Part shown: in pieces, positions 44,920-54,395 of the stretch | Numbering within the stretch: position 1 is the stretch's first letter | How the letters are laid out: the number at the start of each line of letters is the position of its first letter | Origin: Syntrophus buswellii | GTDB lineage: Bacteria; Desulfobacterota; Syntrophia; Syntrophales; Syntrophaceae | Assembly: GCF_046097065.1 (NCBI RefSeq) | Contig: NZ_CP175563.1 | Location: forward strand, 1,860,001 to 1,924,000 | Direction of reading: 5' to 3' | Length of the DNA: 64,000 bases | Notes under the pieces: generated by a model | Seen by the model: only the letters and a program-made list of their open reading frames with translations | The model's database searches: none | Told to the model about the DNA's origin: nothing | Program-made: the position numbers and the translations under genes

Positions 44920-44965
44920 AATCGATTCTGCGGTGAGGAATAGCTTTTTCTTTTCAGGATAAGAT

Positions 44966-46945
44966 TCAGCTTCCCGCTGAATTCCCTGCCATCGGCTTCG
45001 GACGATCGATGGCATACCCCTGCAACCCGTCGATATTCAGTGTTTTGAGCATATCAATCTGCTCCTCCGTCTCCACACCCTCCGCTATCACCAGGACATC
45101 GATGCTGTGGGCAACACTGCAGAGCGACCCGATGTAGAATCGGCTGTCGCCCGCCGAATCCTTCAGCGCTTCCGTGTACGCCCGGTCAACCTTCACATAA
45201 TCGGGACGCAGGAGCTGCAGATAGCCCAGCCTGGAGAGACTCTGCCCGTAATGGTCCAAGGCCACGGCGTGCCCCCACTGCCGGATATGCTCCCGAAACT
45301 GCCTGACGGAATCAAGGCTTCGGATGGCCGCGGATTCGGCGAATTCAAAGACAAGGCGCGGAGCCGACGGAGGCAGGTCCCTCAGGGCGGAATGCAGCCA
45401 GCTGCGGAAGTCATCGTCATGAAGGGAGGCAGGGGAAATGTTCACGGCCACGGCGTCAACGCCGAGTTTCTGCCGATCGAGGCGCATCGCCTCTTCCAGG
45501 ACAATGCGATCCAGGAGAGAAACAAGCCCCAGGCGCTCCGCAAAGGGCAGAAAGAGCTCCGCACGAAATTCCACGCCGTCCTCTCCTCGAACGATCCTCG
45601 AGAAGACTTCCAGATGCATGCAGTCATTCCGGACTGCCGTTCTCACTACAGCTTGAGCATCGAACCGGATTCTCCGCGCCTGCAACACGTCTTCCAGTGT
45701 GCGCCTCCATTGCTGCTCTCCGGCGGGCAATTTTTCCGTCTCTTCCGTAATTCCCCGGATATGCCAGGCATTTGGCCCCTTCTGCTGCGCCGTCCTCAAG
45801 GCCAGGTCGGCCTCCGACAACAGGCTGCCAAGGGCCGTGGGGGTGTCATAGGTCACGGCGCCGATATTGGCCACATTCTCCGTCGCCGATAGCTTCCTCT
45901 CGGCAAGGCGGCTTAAGGCATTCGCCGTCTTCTCCGCAATCTTCGGAGCCTCCCAGGACAGCGAATCGGGCAGAAAGGCGGCAAAATCCCCTCCCGTAAG
46001 CCGTGCAAGGACAGGATTGGAACAGGACTGCGCGAGGTCCCGGAGGATGAACGCGGCCGCTTTCAACAGCTCGTCTCCGGCCTGAAGGCCTCGCTGCCGG
46101 TTGAGGCGCTGCAGATCGCGGATCTGGACAAGCAGGAGAAGGCCGCCTCCGGCTCCTTCACGCTCTTCCTGCCTGGACCGCATCTGCATTTCGAAGTAGC
46201 GGCGATTTCCCAGCCCCGTCAGGGAATCGAAATAGGCATGCTCCCGGAACCCCTCCGCAAAGGCGGCCTGCTCCTCGAACATCTCCTTCACCTTGAAGGT
46301 CATCCGGTTCATGGCGATAACCACCTGGCGGAGTTCCCTTGTCCGCGGCAGAGGTTCCTGACTTTCATACTCCTTCCTGCAGATCGCGTCAGCCTGGCGC
46401 TGCACGAGCGCCAGCGGCCTCAGAAGCAGCCGCAATCCGAGCCCTCCCACGAGAAACACGAACACGGCGCAGGAAAGAAACCAGAGGGTCATTCTCGCAC
46501 TGTCTTTCCACAGGGCAGAGTAGGCAAATCCCGGGTGGCTCCTTACATAAATCTTTCCCCCCTGCCGCCAGCCGGCCATGACATTCGCACTTGCCTCGGG
46601 GGGATCGAGGGGGGCCAGGGCAATGAACCAGGATGGCACATCCTCGAACGTCACGGCAAGCTGACGCTCCACGACGACCTTTCCCTCCACGTTGACGTAC
46701 CGGATGGTCTGGTAATATCCCCGATCGAAGACGGCGTTGATCATGCTTTCTAAACTGGCCCGGTCCTCTTCGACGGCCCGTTGTGAAATCGCCAGCCCCA
46801 GAGATGTCGCCGTATCCTGCGCATGGGATTCAAGCTGATTGAGCAGAAAAGAACGGGTATTGTTGAAGCTGAGAAGCAATGTTCCCGTAAACAGAATCAG
46901 GAACAGCATCAAGGTGAAGAGGATGAGCTGCTTAAAGAGTGTCAT
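44966..46945 (-). CDS. lapD: LapD-like c-di-GMP receptor (periplasmic domain, HAMP, degenerate GGDEF and EAL)
   Basis: A 659-residue inner-membrane protein; start at 46945 after GAGGGG. Two transmembrane helices flank a LapD/MoxY-type periplasmic domain (YYQTIRYVNVEGKVVVE), followed by HAMP, GGDEF and EAL domains. The GGDEF site reads TGGDFA and the EAL site reads LEVFSRI, so both catalytic motifs are degenerate, as in Pseudomonas LapD, which senses c-di-GMP and sequesters LapG. lapG lies directly upstream with 14 bp between. Confidence 0.88.
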   Translation of the reverse strand: MTLFKQLILFTLMLFLILFTGTLLLSFNNTRSFLLNQLESHAQDTATSLGLAISQRAVEEDRASLESMINAVFDRGYYQTIRYVNVEGKVVVERQLAVTFEDVPSWFIALAPLDPPEASANVMAGWRQGGKIYVRSHPGFAYSALWKDSARMTLWFLSCAVFVFLVGGLGLRLLLRPLALVQRQADAICRKEYESQEPLPRTRELRQVVIAMNRMTFKVKEMFEEQAAFAEGFREHAYFDSLTGLGNRRYFEMQMRSRQEEREGAGGGLLLLVQIRDLQRLNRQRGLQAGDELLKAAAFILRDLAQSCSNPVLARLTGGDFAAFLPDSLSWEAPKIAEKTANALSRLAERKLSATENVANIGAVTYDTPTALGSLLSEADLALRTAQQKGPNAWHIRGITEETEKLPAGEQQWRRTLEDVLQARRIRFDAQAVVRTAVRNDCMHLEVFSRIVRGEDGVEFRAELFLPFAERLGLVSLLDRIVLEEAMRLDRQKLGVDAVAVNISPASLHDDDFRSWLHSALRDLPPSAPRLVFEFAESAAIRSLDSVRQFREHIRQWGHAVALDHYGQSLSRLGYLQLLRPDYVKVDRAYTEALKDSAGDSRFYIGSLCSVAHSIDVLVIAEGVETEEQIDMLKTLNIDGLQGYAIDRPKPMAGNSAGS

Positions 46946-46959
46946 TCTTAACCCCTCGT

Positions 46960-47640
46960 TCAGATTTTGTGATCCGACATTCGCGTAAGGAGATCTCTCC
47001 ATTTTCTGAGCCGGCTGCTGGCGGTTATGCTGCCCCGCCCCCGTTGCTGGGCCATCCAGAGACCGGAACCGTTGAAACTGAATATGGGCGATAAATCGCC
47101 CCGCTGTGAAGAAGGCTTGATGGCGTTGATGAGATTATCGAGGATAAGGGGTTCTTCCCCTGGGTCACGGTAATAGGTAAGGACCATGTGTGGCCTGTTG
47201 ATCTCCAGGGCTTTAACATAGGCAATGTTCAGCTTTTCTTCCGAGATTCCCATGGCCTTCAGAGTAAAATATTTGGCAATGGCGTAATCTTCACAATCCC
47301 CTGCCCCCAGGCTGAGCAATTCCACCGGCGTCGCCCAGTAATCATTCACACCCCAGAGATGAAGATCTTCGGCATAGGAAACGGTGCTGTTAAAGAACGA
47401 ATTGACCCTGTCAAGCGTCTCCAGGTCCGACTGAGTCCTCCCTTGACGGACGAGATGTTCCCAGGCGATCAACCGGCCCGGAGCCGCTCTGCCGAACCGT
47501 TCTTCCGCTTTTTTCAAGACCTCCTCATCGATATGAAATCTGTCAGCCGCCATACCGGTTTTGACAAAGGCGAGACCGAAGAGAACGCCAAGAATCCATA
47601 TGATCAATCCCGCTTTCTTCATAGTTGTGGCCGGCGTCAT
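46960..47640 (-). CDS. lapG: LapG-like periplasmic transglutaminase-like cysteine protease
   Basis: A 226-residue protein with an N-terminal signal/anchor (LIIWILGVLFGLAF) and the bacterial transglutaminase-like cysteine protease fold. Catalytic triad: Cys in GAGDCEDYAIAKY, His in RPHMVLTYY, Asp in LILDNL. In Pseudomonas, LapG cuts the surface adhesin LapA when c-di-GMP is low. Start 47640 or 47622 (second Met). Same operon as lapD; the adhesin target is not in this window. Confidence 0.9.
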   Translation of the reverse strand: MTPATTMKKAGLIIWILGVLFGLAFVKTGMAADRFHIDEEVLKKAEERFGRAAPGRLIAWEHLVRQGRTQSDLETLDRVNSFFNSTVSYAEDLHLWGVNDYWATPVELLSLGAGDCEDYAIAKYFTLKAMGISEEKLNIAYVKALEINRPHMVLTYYRDPGEEPLILDNLINAIKPSSQRGDLSPIFSFNGSGLWMAQQRGRGSITASSRLRKWRDLLTRMSDHKI

Positions 47641-47984
47641 CTTTATGACTATTGGCGTTGGAATGGGTCGACTCCAGGCGCCTGTTCCTCCCGGAATGGC
47701 ACATGGAGGAAAGTTCGATAACTTATTTCATCGAGGTTCGGTAAGACATTATTTTTGACGGTGTCAGTATAAAACCCGTCTTTTCATGTGTCAACAAAGA
47801 AAGATAACCAAAATAATTACAATTACTTCCACCGCCGGAGGGAATATTCAAGGAGTGGCGCTTTAATTGCATCAACTTCCTGAAGATCATCCCTAACATT
47901 CCCGGATTCTAAAACCGGAGATTCAGCCGATGACCGACACAAAGACATCGAGCTGATATTCCTTGGGGATGGGAGCAGAGAGTT
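47641..47984. other. intergenic region, 344 bp
   Basis: Between divergent lapG and the gene at 47985. No gene seen; likely promoters for both. Confidence 0.4.
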
Positions 47985-48809
47985 ATGAACCAGCTCAACC
48001 GCCGCAGACGAAATGTTGCCGCCATCGTTTTCATCCTGATCCTGGCCATCCTGGCGGTTTTCCTTTACTCCCCGGCAAAGGAGCAGAAACAGCCCCCTGC
48101 CCCCGGAGCCGTCAAACAGACCGAAGGCCTTCAAAAAGAATCGGCCAGGCAGGAGTTTGAAGATGCCAGCTTTGAAGGAAATGGAAAGTGGTACGGGCTA
48201 TGTAAAAAGAACTCCATTCATTCCCTTGACGATTTCCGCAAGGCGGTGCTCAGCGACCCGGTGCTGAAAACGCACTTTACGGGATTCAAATGGGAAAACG
48301 CGAAAATGGGCAGACTGGACAAAGCCACGCGGGCCTACGTATATTACAGGAAAGACGATACGATCTTTCGAAAAAAGATGCCGATCACGCTGCCGGCCGG
48401 CGACGGATATATCACCGACGGCGATACAACCGTCAGAACGATGTGCTGCAACAGTTACGCAGCCGCCCCTCCCGCCTATGCGGAACCCGAGTTGGAGGCA
48501 GAACCCGCTGCCGGTCCACAGCCCCTGAATGTCAACACCTATCCGGCGCCTCCGGAACCGGCCGAAACGCTTATCCCTGAAGAGCTGATCGGGAGAACAT
48601 TGGCCGATTCCAGAATTGTGGTCCCGCCTGTGATCATTCCGCATCACACTCCAGACGACCGGCCGCATCCGCCATCCCACGACCACCCGGAGGAACCCAA
48701 GGAGCCCCCTCCCAAGCCACCCAGGCCCGTACCCATTGTTGCTCCGATCCTTCTGCTGGGTACCGGTCTCCTCGCACTAACCGGGATCAAAAGAAGGTTC
48801 AGGAAATAG
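47985..48809 (+). CDS. exported protein with PEP-CTERM-like C-terminal sorting tail
   Basis: A 274-residue protein with an N-terminal hydrophobic segment (VAAIVFILILAILAVFLY), a middle domain with paired Cys (TVRTMCCNSY), and a Pro-rich stalk (HPPSHDHPEEPKEPPPKP). The C-terminus, VPIVAPILLLGTGLLALTGI followed by KRRFRK, has the form of a PEP-CTERM signal: short motif, hydrophobic helix, basic end. The canonical VPEP is replaced by VPIVAP. If an exosortase exists elsewhere, this may be a substrate. Function unknown. Confidence 0.6.
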   Translation: MNQLNRRRRNVAAIVFILILAILAVFLYSPAKEQKQPPAPGAVKQTEGLQKESARQEFEDASFEGNGKWYGLCKKNSIHSLDDFRKAVLSDPVLKTHFTGFKWENAKMGRLDKATRAYVYYRKDDTIFRKKMPITLPAGDGYITDGDTTVRTMCCNSYAAAPPAYAEPELEAEPAAGPQPLNVNTYPAPPEPAETLIPEELIGRTLADSRIVVPPVIIPHHTPDDRPHPPSHDHPEEPKEPPPKPPRPVPIVAPILLLGTGLLALTGIKRRFRK

Positions 48810-48890
48810 GATTTCCATTTCACAAGGAGCGGGAAATCGTGCTCCTGAAAATTCAGTTCCGCCGCTGCCACGACAGAAAAATCCGGATTC

Positions 48891-49349
48891 CTACTGCGCG
48901 GCCTCGTCGAGTTTCGTGATCCTGACCATAGCCGTCCCCCTGCCAAGAAAACCCAGTTCACGCGCCGCTGCATGGGACAAATCGATCAACTCATACCCGT
49001 GGTTTCGGCAGCGGTCATTGACCGTTACGATGACGGACTTTTGGTTGTCGAGATTTAAGACCTTGACCCGGGAACCCAGAGGCAGCGTCGGATGGGCCGC
49101 CGTCAGTTTCTCGGGATTGTAGAGCGCACCGGAACTGGTTCTTTTGTTCCGGAAGCTTTTGTTATAGTAGTGGGCCTTTCCCAGAACCCCTTTGCGTTTC
49201 TCCGGTTCGATCGTTTCATGCTGCTCGCTTTCAATCAATTCCCGCTGCAGGGATGTGTCTGCAGAAACGGGTCTTACCGTGACCAGAAGGCCCAGCAAAC
49301 AGGCAAACGCCCAGCAAGCGGCCTTCCGATGATGCTCCCTGAAATGCAT
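48891..49349 (-). CDS. rlpA: RlpA-like septal ring lytic transglycosylase family protein
   Basis: A 152-residue exported protein; start at 49349 because AAGGAG lies just upstream. Signal peptide, then the double-psi beta-barrel: GKAHYYNKSFRNKRTSSG, LTAAHPTLPLGSRVKVLNL, VTVNDRCRNHG and LIDLSHAAARELGFL. RlpA cleaves glycan strands lacking stem peptides. No SPOR domain is present. It may remodel the wall alongside the nearby L,D-transpeptidases. Confidence 0.88.
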   Translation of the reverse strand: MHFREHHRKAACWAFACLLGLLVTVRPVSADTSLQRELIESEQHETIEPEKRKGVLGKAHYYNKSFRNKRTSSGALYNPEKLTAAHPTLPLGSRVKVLNLDNQKSVIVTVNDRCRNHGYELIDLSHAAARELGFLGRGTAMVRITKLDEAAQ

Positions 49350-49503
49350 GGTGAACTCCTTGTTGCTGCCGGTTTCATGCTCCATTCTTTATCCTCGGGT
49401 TCTTGCCGTCCGCGGTCCGGTCATTCTTCTCCAGTTACCCTTCAAAAGACATTTTTCCTATATGAAAAAAGCGGGCCTGATTCCGTCGGTCCATTCTCCC
49501 CCA

Positions 49504-49603
49504 CCGATTGAAATCAAAGCCTCAGAACGGGGGTTACCCGGAAAGCCGCTGACGTTCTCGGATTTCAATCGGCCGGAACGTCAAATTTCTTCAAACGGCC
49601 GAT
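49504..49603 (-). other. competing inverted repeats in the leader of rlpA
   Basis: Three perfect inverted repeats share sequence: CCGATTGAAATC 49504-49515 with 49561-49572; GACGTTC 49551-49557 with GAACGTC 49576-49582; ATCGGCCG 49568-49575 with CGGCCGAT 49596-49603. They overlap and are mutually exclusive, as in switching leaders. The region lies between rnk and rlpA, both on the minus strand. Confidence 0.5.
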
Positions 49604-49657
49604 AACCCGCTTCTTGGGATTTGGCAGGAATTTCCCGGGAACCGACTTCCTCGTTCC

Positions 49658-50074
49658 CTACAGGTGATAATCACCGGCTGCCTCCGGCTGGTAGACGACG
49701 TTATCCACCCTCAGACGCTTCGTTCCGGAAGGAACATTCCACTCAACGGTATCCCCCACACGATATCCAAGCAGCGCCGTTCCAATGGGAGACAGGATGG
49801 AGATTCTTTTCTTTTCAAAATTCGCATCGGAAGGAAAGACCAGCGAGACCGTCATGGTTGCCCCGGAATCCAGGTCCGTAAAAACGATCCTGGAATTCAT
49901 CGTAATGACATCCTTCGGGATTTCGTCCGGTTCGACGACAAGCCCCCGGTCCAGCTCCTTTTCAAGCATATCAAGGTTTGCCTTCCTCTTGTCGTCGTGC
50001 TGGCGGATTTCATCAATCAGGCTCCACAATCGCTCCAGGTCAAATTTTGTAATATAGATCTCTCTGTCAGACAT
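49658..50074 (-). CDS. rnk: Rnk-type GreA/GreB-family regulator
   Basis: A 138-residue protein. A short N-terminal coiled-coil region is followed by the C-terminal FKBP-like GreA domain (ISILSPIGTALLGYRVGDTV). The short coil separates it from true GreA/GreB and fits Rnk, which binds RNA polymerase without cleavage stimulation. GAGGAGGAG site. Lies 66 bp downstream of the DEAD helicase gene on the same strand. Confidence 0.88.
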   Translation of the reverse strand: MSDREIYITKFDLERLWSLIDEIRQHDDKRKANLDMLEKELDRGLVVEPDEIPKDVITMNSRIVFTDLDSGATMTVSLVFPSDANFEKKRISILSPIGTALLGYRVGDTVEWNVPSGTKRLRVDNVVYQPEAAGDYHL

Positions 50075-50140
50075 GATCTTCTCCTCCTCATGGATACGTT
50101 CGTCAGATCAACCGCTTCAGTCATACCGCGTCCTGATCAT

Positions 50141-51373
50141 TCAGGATTTCTTTCTCCTCCTGGACCTGATCCAGGCTTCGTGCTCTTCGATCAGCGCCTC
50201 GGCACCGGTTTTCCTGCTGGAGAGGGTCAAGGTGAAATCGTAATCGTTTTTCCCGATCTTGACAACCTCAATCTCCCTGTTCAGGAACTGCCGGATTTCC
50301 TCCAGGCGCTCTTTCTCTTCCGTGCTGCAGAAGGAAAGGGCAACCCCCTTGTGGGAACCCCGCCCTGTTCTTCCCACCCGGTGGACGTAATTTTCCGCCT
50401 TATCCGGCAGATCATAGTTGATCACGTAGTTGACATCCGGGATATCAATGCCGCGCGCGCTGACATCCGTTGCAATGAGAAGATTGACTGTCCCCTCCTT
50501 GAACCTGCTGAGCACAAGGGATCGTTCTTCCTGGTCCTTTTCGCCATGAATGGTGAGAGCCTCAATCCCTACCCGTTCCATGGCTTTGGCAACCCGCTCC
50601 GCCCGCACCCGGGTCCGGACAAAGACCAGGATCTTGCTGTCCCAGTGCTCCTTGATGAAGCGCTCCAGGAAGAACCGCTTGTCATCCATCTCCACAAAGA
50701 GGACCGCATGTGAGACATTGGCGGCCACGGGATCGTCGGGGGATATCGAAATACGGATCGCCGTACTTTTTACCTGGGAAAAAGCGAGTTTCTTGATCTC
50801 CGGATTGATGGTTGCCGAAAAGAACAGTGTCTGATGTTTTCGATGGAGCATTCTTTTGACGGCCTGAATGTCCTTGATAAATCCCAGATCCAGCATATGA
50901 TCCGCTTCATCCAGAATCAGGGTCTCCAGGGAATCCAGCCGGATGAATCCCTGGTGGATGAGATCGAACATCCGCCCCGGGGTGGCAATCAGCACGTCGA
51001 TCCCATCCTGGAGCCGTGCAATCTGAGCATCCTGCTCGACGCCGCCGATCACGGGATAAGATTTCACCCGTGTGTGCTTCGACAGCGCGGCAAATACCCC
51101 GCCAATCTGCAGGGCCAGTTCCCTGGTGGGCACCAGAACGATGCACGTGATGCCGAAAACCCGCTGACGGCCTTTTTTCCGGTGAATTCTGTCAATCATG
51201 GGGATGGCGAAAGCGGCCGTCTTCCCTGTTCCCGTCTGCGCTATGGCCAGGACATCCTCCCCCTTGAGAATCGGCGGAATGGATTTAAACTGGATGTCCG
51301 TCGGCCTCTTGAAGCCGAGCTGGGCAAGATTCTTCTTGATCGCCTCGGAGATGGCGTATTTCTCAAATTTCAT
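50141..51373 (-). CDS. DEAD-box ATP-dependent RNA helicase (RhlE-like)
   Basis: A 410-residue helicase; start at 51373 after AGGGGAATC. Q-motif (GFKRPTDIQ), Walker A AQTGTGKT, motif Ia PTRELALQ, motif II LDEADHMLD, motif III SAT, motif V ATDVSARGID, motif VI HRVGRTGRG. Short basic C-terminus (SRRRKKS), as in RhlE. Role in ribosome assembly or mRNA remodelling. Divergent from the ABC-F gene. Confidence 0.93.
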   Translation of the reverse strand: MKFEKYAISEAIKKNLAQLGFKRPTDIQFKSIPPILKGEDVLAIAQTGTGKTAAFAIPMIDRIHRKKGRQRVFGITCIVLVPTRELALQIGGVFAALSKHTRVKSYPVIGGVEQDAQIARLQDGIDVLIATPGRMFDLIHQGFIRLDSLETLILDEADHMLDLGFIKDIQAVKRMLHRKHQTLFFSATINPEIKKLAFSQVKSTAIRISISPDDPVAANVSHAVLFVEMDDKRFFLERFIKEHWDSKILVFVRTRVRAERVAKAMERVGIEALTIHGEKDQEERSLVLSRFKEGTVNLLIATDVSARGIDIPDVNYVINYDLPDKAENYVHRVGRTGRGSHKGVALSFCSTEEKERLEEIRQFLNREIEVVKIGKNDYDFTLTLSSRKTGAEALIEEHEAWIRSRRRKKS

Positions 51374-51561
51374 GATTCCCCTACTCTTTCCCGATACGTC
51401 ATGGTAAATACCTTTGAAACCCGATAAAAGCAATTTCAATGTTTCAAAGAGGAAGTGGAGAAATCCGCCTCTTTTGCGGCAGGTAAAATCTTTTTTCCCC
51501 TCAGCCACGAAATTTCCGGGACAGAGCGGAGATTTCGGCAGAAGGGATACAGGAACTGGCG

Positions 51562-53451
51562 ATGGCATTCGTATGGATTCATGATGTCACCCTGAGCCTC
51601 GGAGGGCCTCTTCTCCTGGAAGGAGCAACACTCCGGATCGAGGAGGGTGAGCGCATCGGACTGGTGGGCCGCAACGCAGCCGGAAAATCAACCCTTCTGA
51701 ACATGCTGAACGGGGACCTCCCCCCTGATGAAGGAGAGGTCGTTAAAAGCCCCGACGCCCGGATTGCCCTGCTTCCGCAGGATGTCCCCGACGATCTGCC
51801 GGGTACGGTCTACGAGATCGTTTCCTCCGGTGCACCGGAACACCTGGAGCTGCTGAGGCAATATCACGAATTGACGGGCCGTCTTTCTCAAAACGCAGAC
51901 CTGGATTCTCTGAAAAAGCTCGAACGGGTTCAGCACATCATGGAGACATCCGGTGCCTGGCATTTTCACCAGCGGGTCGAAAATCTGATTTCCCAGAGCG
52001 GCATCGGCGAAAACATCGAATTTCGCACCCTATCGGCAGGACTGAAACGCCGGGTCTTTCTGGCCAGGGCCCTGGCGGCTGATCCGGACCTTCTCCTGCT
52101 GGATGAACCCACCAATCATCTGGACATTGACACCATCCTCCGGCTGGAAGAGTTTCTACTCAAGTTCAGCCGGACGGTCATCTTTGTGACCCATGACCGT
52201 GCCTTTCTTCAGAAGCTGGCAACCCGCATTGTGGAGGTGGACCGGGGCCGGCTTCTTTCCTTCGATTGCCCTTACGATGCCTATCTCGAACGCCGGCAGG
52301 CCATGCTGGACGCGGAAGAGAAGGCCTGGCAGGACTTCGACCGGAAGCTCGCAAAGGAGGAAATCTGGCTGCGTCAGGGGATCAAGGCCCGCCGCACCCG
52401 GAACGAAGGCAGGCTGAGGGCTCTGGAGCAGCTGCGCCGCGAACGGGCCCTGCGCAGGGAACGGGCGGAAACCGCGCGGATGGCCATTTCGGAGGCGCAG
52501 CGCAGCGGAAAGCTCGTCGTCCATGCCGAAGGGATCGATTTTTCCTTCGGCGACCGGGTTATTATCCGGAACTTTTCCACCACCGTCCTGCGCGGCGACA
52601 AGGTGGGCATTCTCGGCCCCAACGGATCGGGAAAAACAACGCTGCTCAAGATCCTCCTGGGAGAGCTGACGCCTCAGCACGGCCGGCTGCGCCTCGGCGC
52701 CGGCCTGGAGGTCGCCTACTTCGATCAGCTCCGGGCTCAATTGGACGAAGAGCGCACCCTCAAAGATAATATCGCCGGCGGCAACGAAACGGTCTTCACG
52801 GGAGCTGCGCCGCGGCATGTTGTCGGGTATCTTCAGGATTTCCTTTTCCCGCCTGAACGGATCCTGTCGCCTGTCCGATCCCTTTCCGGCGGTGAGCGCA
52901 ACCGCCTTCTCCTGGCCAAACTCTTCAGTGTCCCGTCCAATGTCCTGGTCCTTGACGAACCCACCAATGACCTTGATTCAGAAACTCTGGAGCTTCTGGA
53001 GGAGAGGCTTCTCAATTACGGCGGAACGATCCTGCTGGTCAGCCATGACCGCGCCTTTCTGAACAACGTCGCCACGTCCACCCTTGTTTTCGCAGGGAAC
53101 GGACGCCTGGAGGAATATGTGGGCGGATATGACGACTGGCTTCGCCAGAGGCCCGCCCCAGCCAGCCGGGAGACGCCGGACAGGGCGGAAAAACCTGGAC
53201 GGGAGAAGAGGGTTCCGGAACAGCGGAAACTATCCTACAAAGAGACGCGGGAGTTGGAGGCTCTGCCCCGGCGAATCGAGGCCCTGGAACAAGAGAAGGC
53301 GGGGATTTACGCCATCCTGAGTTCGCCTCAATTCTACGCCAGGGGTGATTCCACCGCGGTGGCCGGAACCAACGCGCGGCTGGAGGCTCTGGAGCGGGAG
53401 CTGGAACAGGCCTATCAGCGCTGGGAGGAACTGGAAGATTTTGTATCATAA
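51562..53451 (+). CDS. ABC-F family ATPase (Uup/EttA-like)
   Basis: A 629-residue soluble protein with two ABC cassettes and no membrane domain. Cassette 1: Walker A GRNAAGKST, signature LSAGLKRRV, Walker B LLLLDEPTNHLD. Cassette 2: GPNGSGKTT, LSGGERNRLL, VLVLDEPTNDLD. A C-terminal coiled coil (LEALERELEQAYQRWEEL) is like that of Uup. These proteins act on ribosomes in translation rescue. AGGA precedes the ATG. larE follows 25 bp later. Confidence 0.93.
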   Translation: MAFVWIHDVTLSLGGPLLLEGATLRIEEGERIGLVGRNAAGKSTLLNMLNGDLPPDEGEVVKSPDARIALLPQDVPDDLPGTVYEIVSSGAPEHLELLRQYHELTGRLSQNADLDSLKKLERVQHIMETSGAWHFHQRVENLISQSGIGENIEFRTLSAGLKRRVFLARALAADPDLLLLDEPTNHLDIDTILRLEEFLLKFSRTVIFVTHDRAFLQKLATRIVEVDRGRLLSFDCPYDAYLERRQAMLDAEEKAWQDFDRKLAKEEIWLRQGIKARRTRNEGRLRALEQLRRERALRRERAETARMAISEAQRSGKLVVHAEGIDFSFGDRVIIRNFSTTVLRGDKVGILGPNGSGKTTLLKILLGELTPQHGRLRLGAGLEVAYFDQLRAQLDEERTLKDNIAGGNETVFTGAAPRHVVGYLQDFLFPPERILSPVRSLSGGERNRLLLAKLFSVPSNVLVLDEPTNDLDSETLELLEERLLNYGGTILLVSHDRAFLNNVATSTLVFAGNGRLEEYVGGYDDWLRQRPAPASRETPDRAEKPGREKRVPEQRKLSYKETRELEALPRRIEALEQEKAGIYAILSSPQFYARGDSTAVAGTNARLEALERELEQAYQRWEELEDFVS

Positions 53452-53476
53452 AAGCACGCAGCAGGAGAACAGGACC

Positions 53477-54289
53477 ATGAGCGAACAAAAACTCGATGCC
53501 CTCCAGAACCTGATATCAACCTTCCCGAGCGCCGTCCTGGCGTTTTCCGGCGGAGTCGACAGCACCCTGCTGGCCGTCATCGCCCACCGGATACTGGGAA
53601 ACCGCTTCCTGGCGGTCACGGCCGCTTCCCCCGTTCATCCGGAATCTGAACTCGTTGCAGCAAAGGAACTGGCTGCTCAGTTTGGATTCCGTCATCAGGT
53701 CATCTTCACTCAAGAATTTGCAGAGGCCCATTTCATCCGCAACCCGCCGGAACGTTGTTATTTCTGCAAGCTGACCTTATTTCGGGAATTGAAGAGCATC
53801 TCGGAAGAAGAAAATTTTTCCGTTCTTCTCGCCGGCGACAATTATGATGACCTGGCGGATTACCGTCCCGGCCACCGTGCCGCTCGGGAGATGAATGTCC
53901 GAAGCCCTCTGCAGGAAGTGGGGTTATCCAAAACGGAGATCCGAGAATGGTCAAGAAGGGAAAATCTTCCCACCTGGTGCAAACCGGCTTACGCCTGCCT
54001 GGCGTCCCGGATACCCTATGGCCGGGCCATTACGGTGGAAGCCCTGGCCAGAATCGATCAGACGGAGAGTTTTCTCCTCTCGCTGGGGTTTCTGGAAATC
54101 AGGGTTCGGGACCACTTTCCCGTGGCACGGTTGGAGTTCGGAAAGGCTGAACTGGAAAGGGCCTGGAACCTCAGGGAGTTGATTGCCGCCACGGTGCACA
54201 AGTTCGGCTTTCCCTATGTCGCCATCGATCTCGACGGATTCCGTTCCGGAAGTATGAACACCGTGTTGCCGGATACGCTTATGGGGTAA
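53477..54289 (+). CDS. larE: ATP-dependent sacrificial sulfur transferase LarE family
   Basis: A 270-residue PP-loop protein; start 53477 after AGGAG. AANH motif FSGGVDSTLLAV, conserved GDNYDD and the Cys-containing ERCYFCK and CKPAYACLASRIPYG segments. LarE supplies sulfur to the nickel-pincer cofactor of lactate racemase-type enzymes. larA, larB and larC are not in the window. The extra cysteines (CYFC) resemble LarE forms that may use a cluster rather than sacrificial chemistry (inference). Confidence 0.9.
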   Translation: MSEQKLDALQNLISTFPSAVLAFSGGVDSTLLAVIAHRILGNRFLAVTAASPVHPESELVAAKELAAQFGFRHQVIFTQEFAEAHFIRNPPERCYFCKLTLFRELKSISEEENFSVLLAGDNYDDLADYRPGHRAAREMNVRSPLQEVGLSKTEIREWSRRENLPTWCKPAYACLASRIPYGRAITVEALARIDQTESFLLSLGFLEIRVRDHFPVARLEFGKAELERAWNLRELIAATVHKFGFPYVAIDLDGFRSGSMNTVLPDTLMG

Positions 54290-54395
54290 TGGCATTCGGT
54301 CCATCATCTGAAATCCAGGGTAAACAAATGCTCTTTCCATCGGGAGAGCATTCCGGAACCCAATTGAAAATCCCAAGTACCAGGAGGTTATGAAC

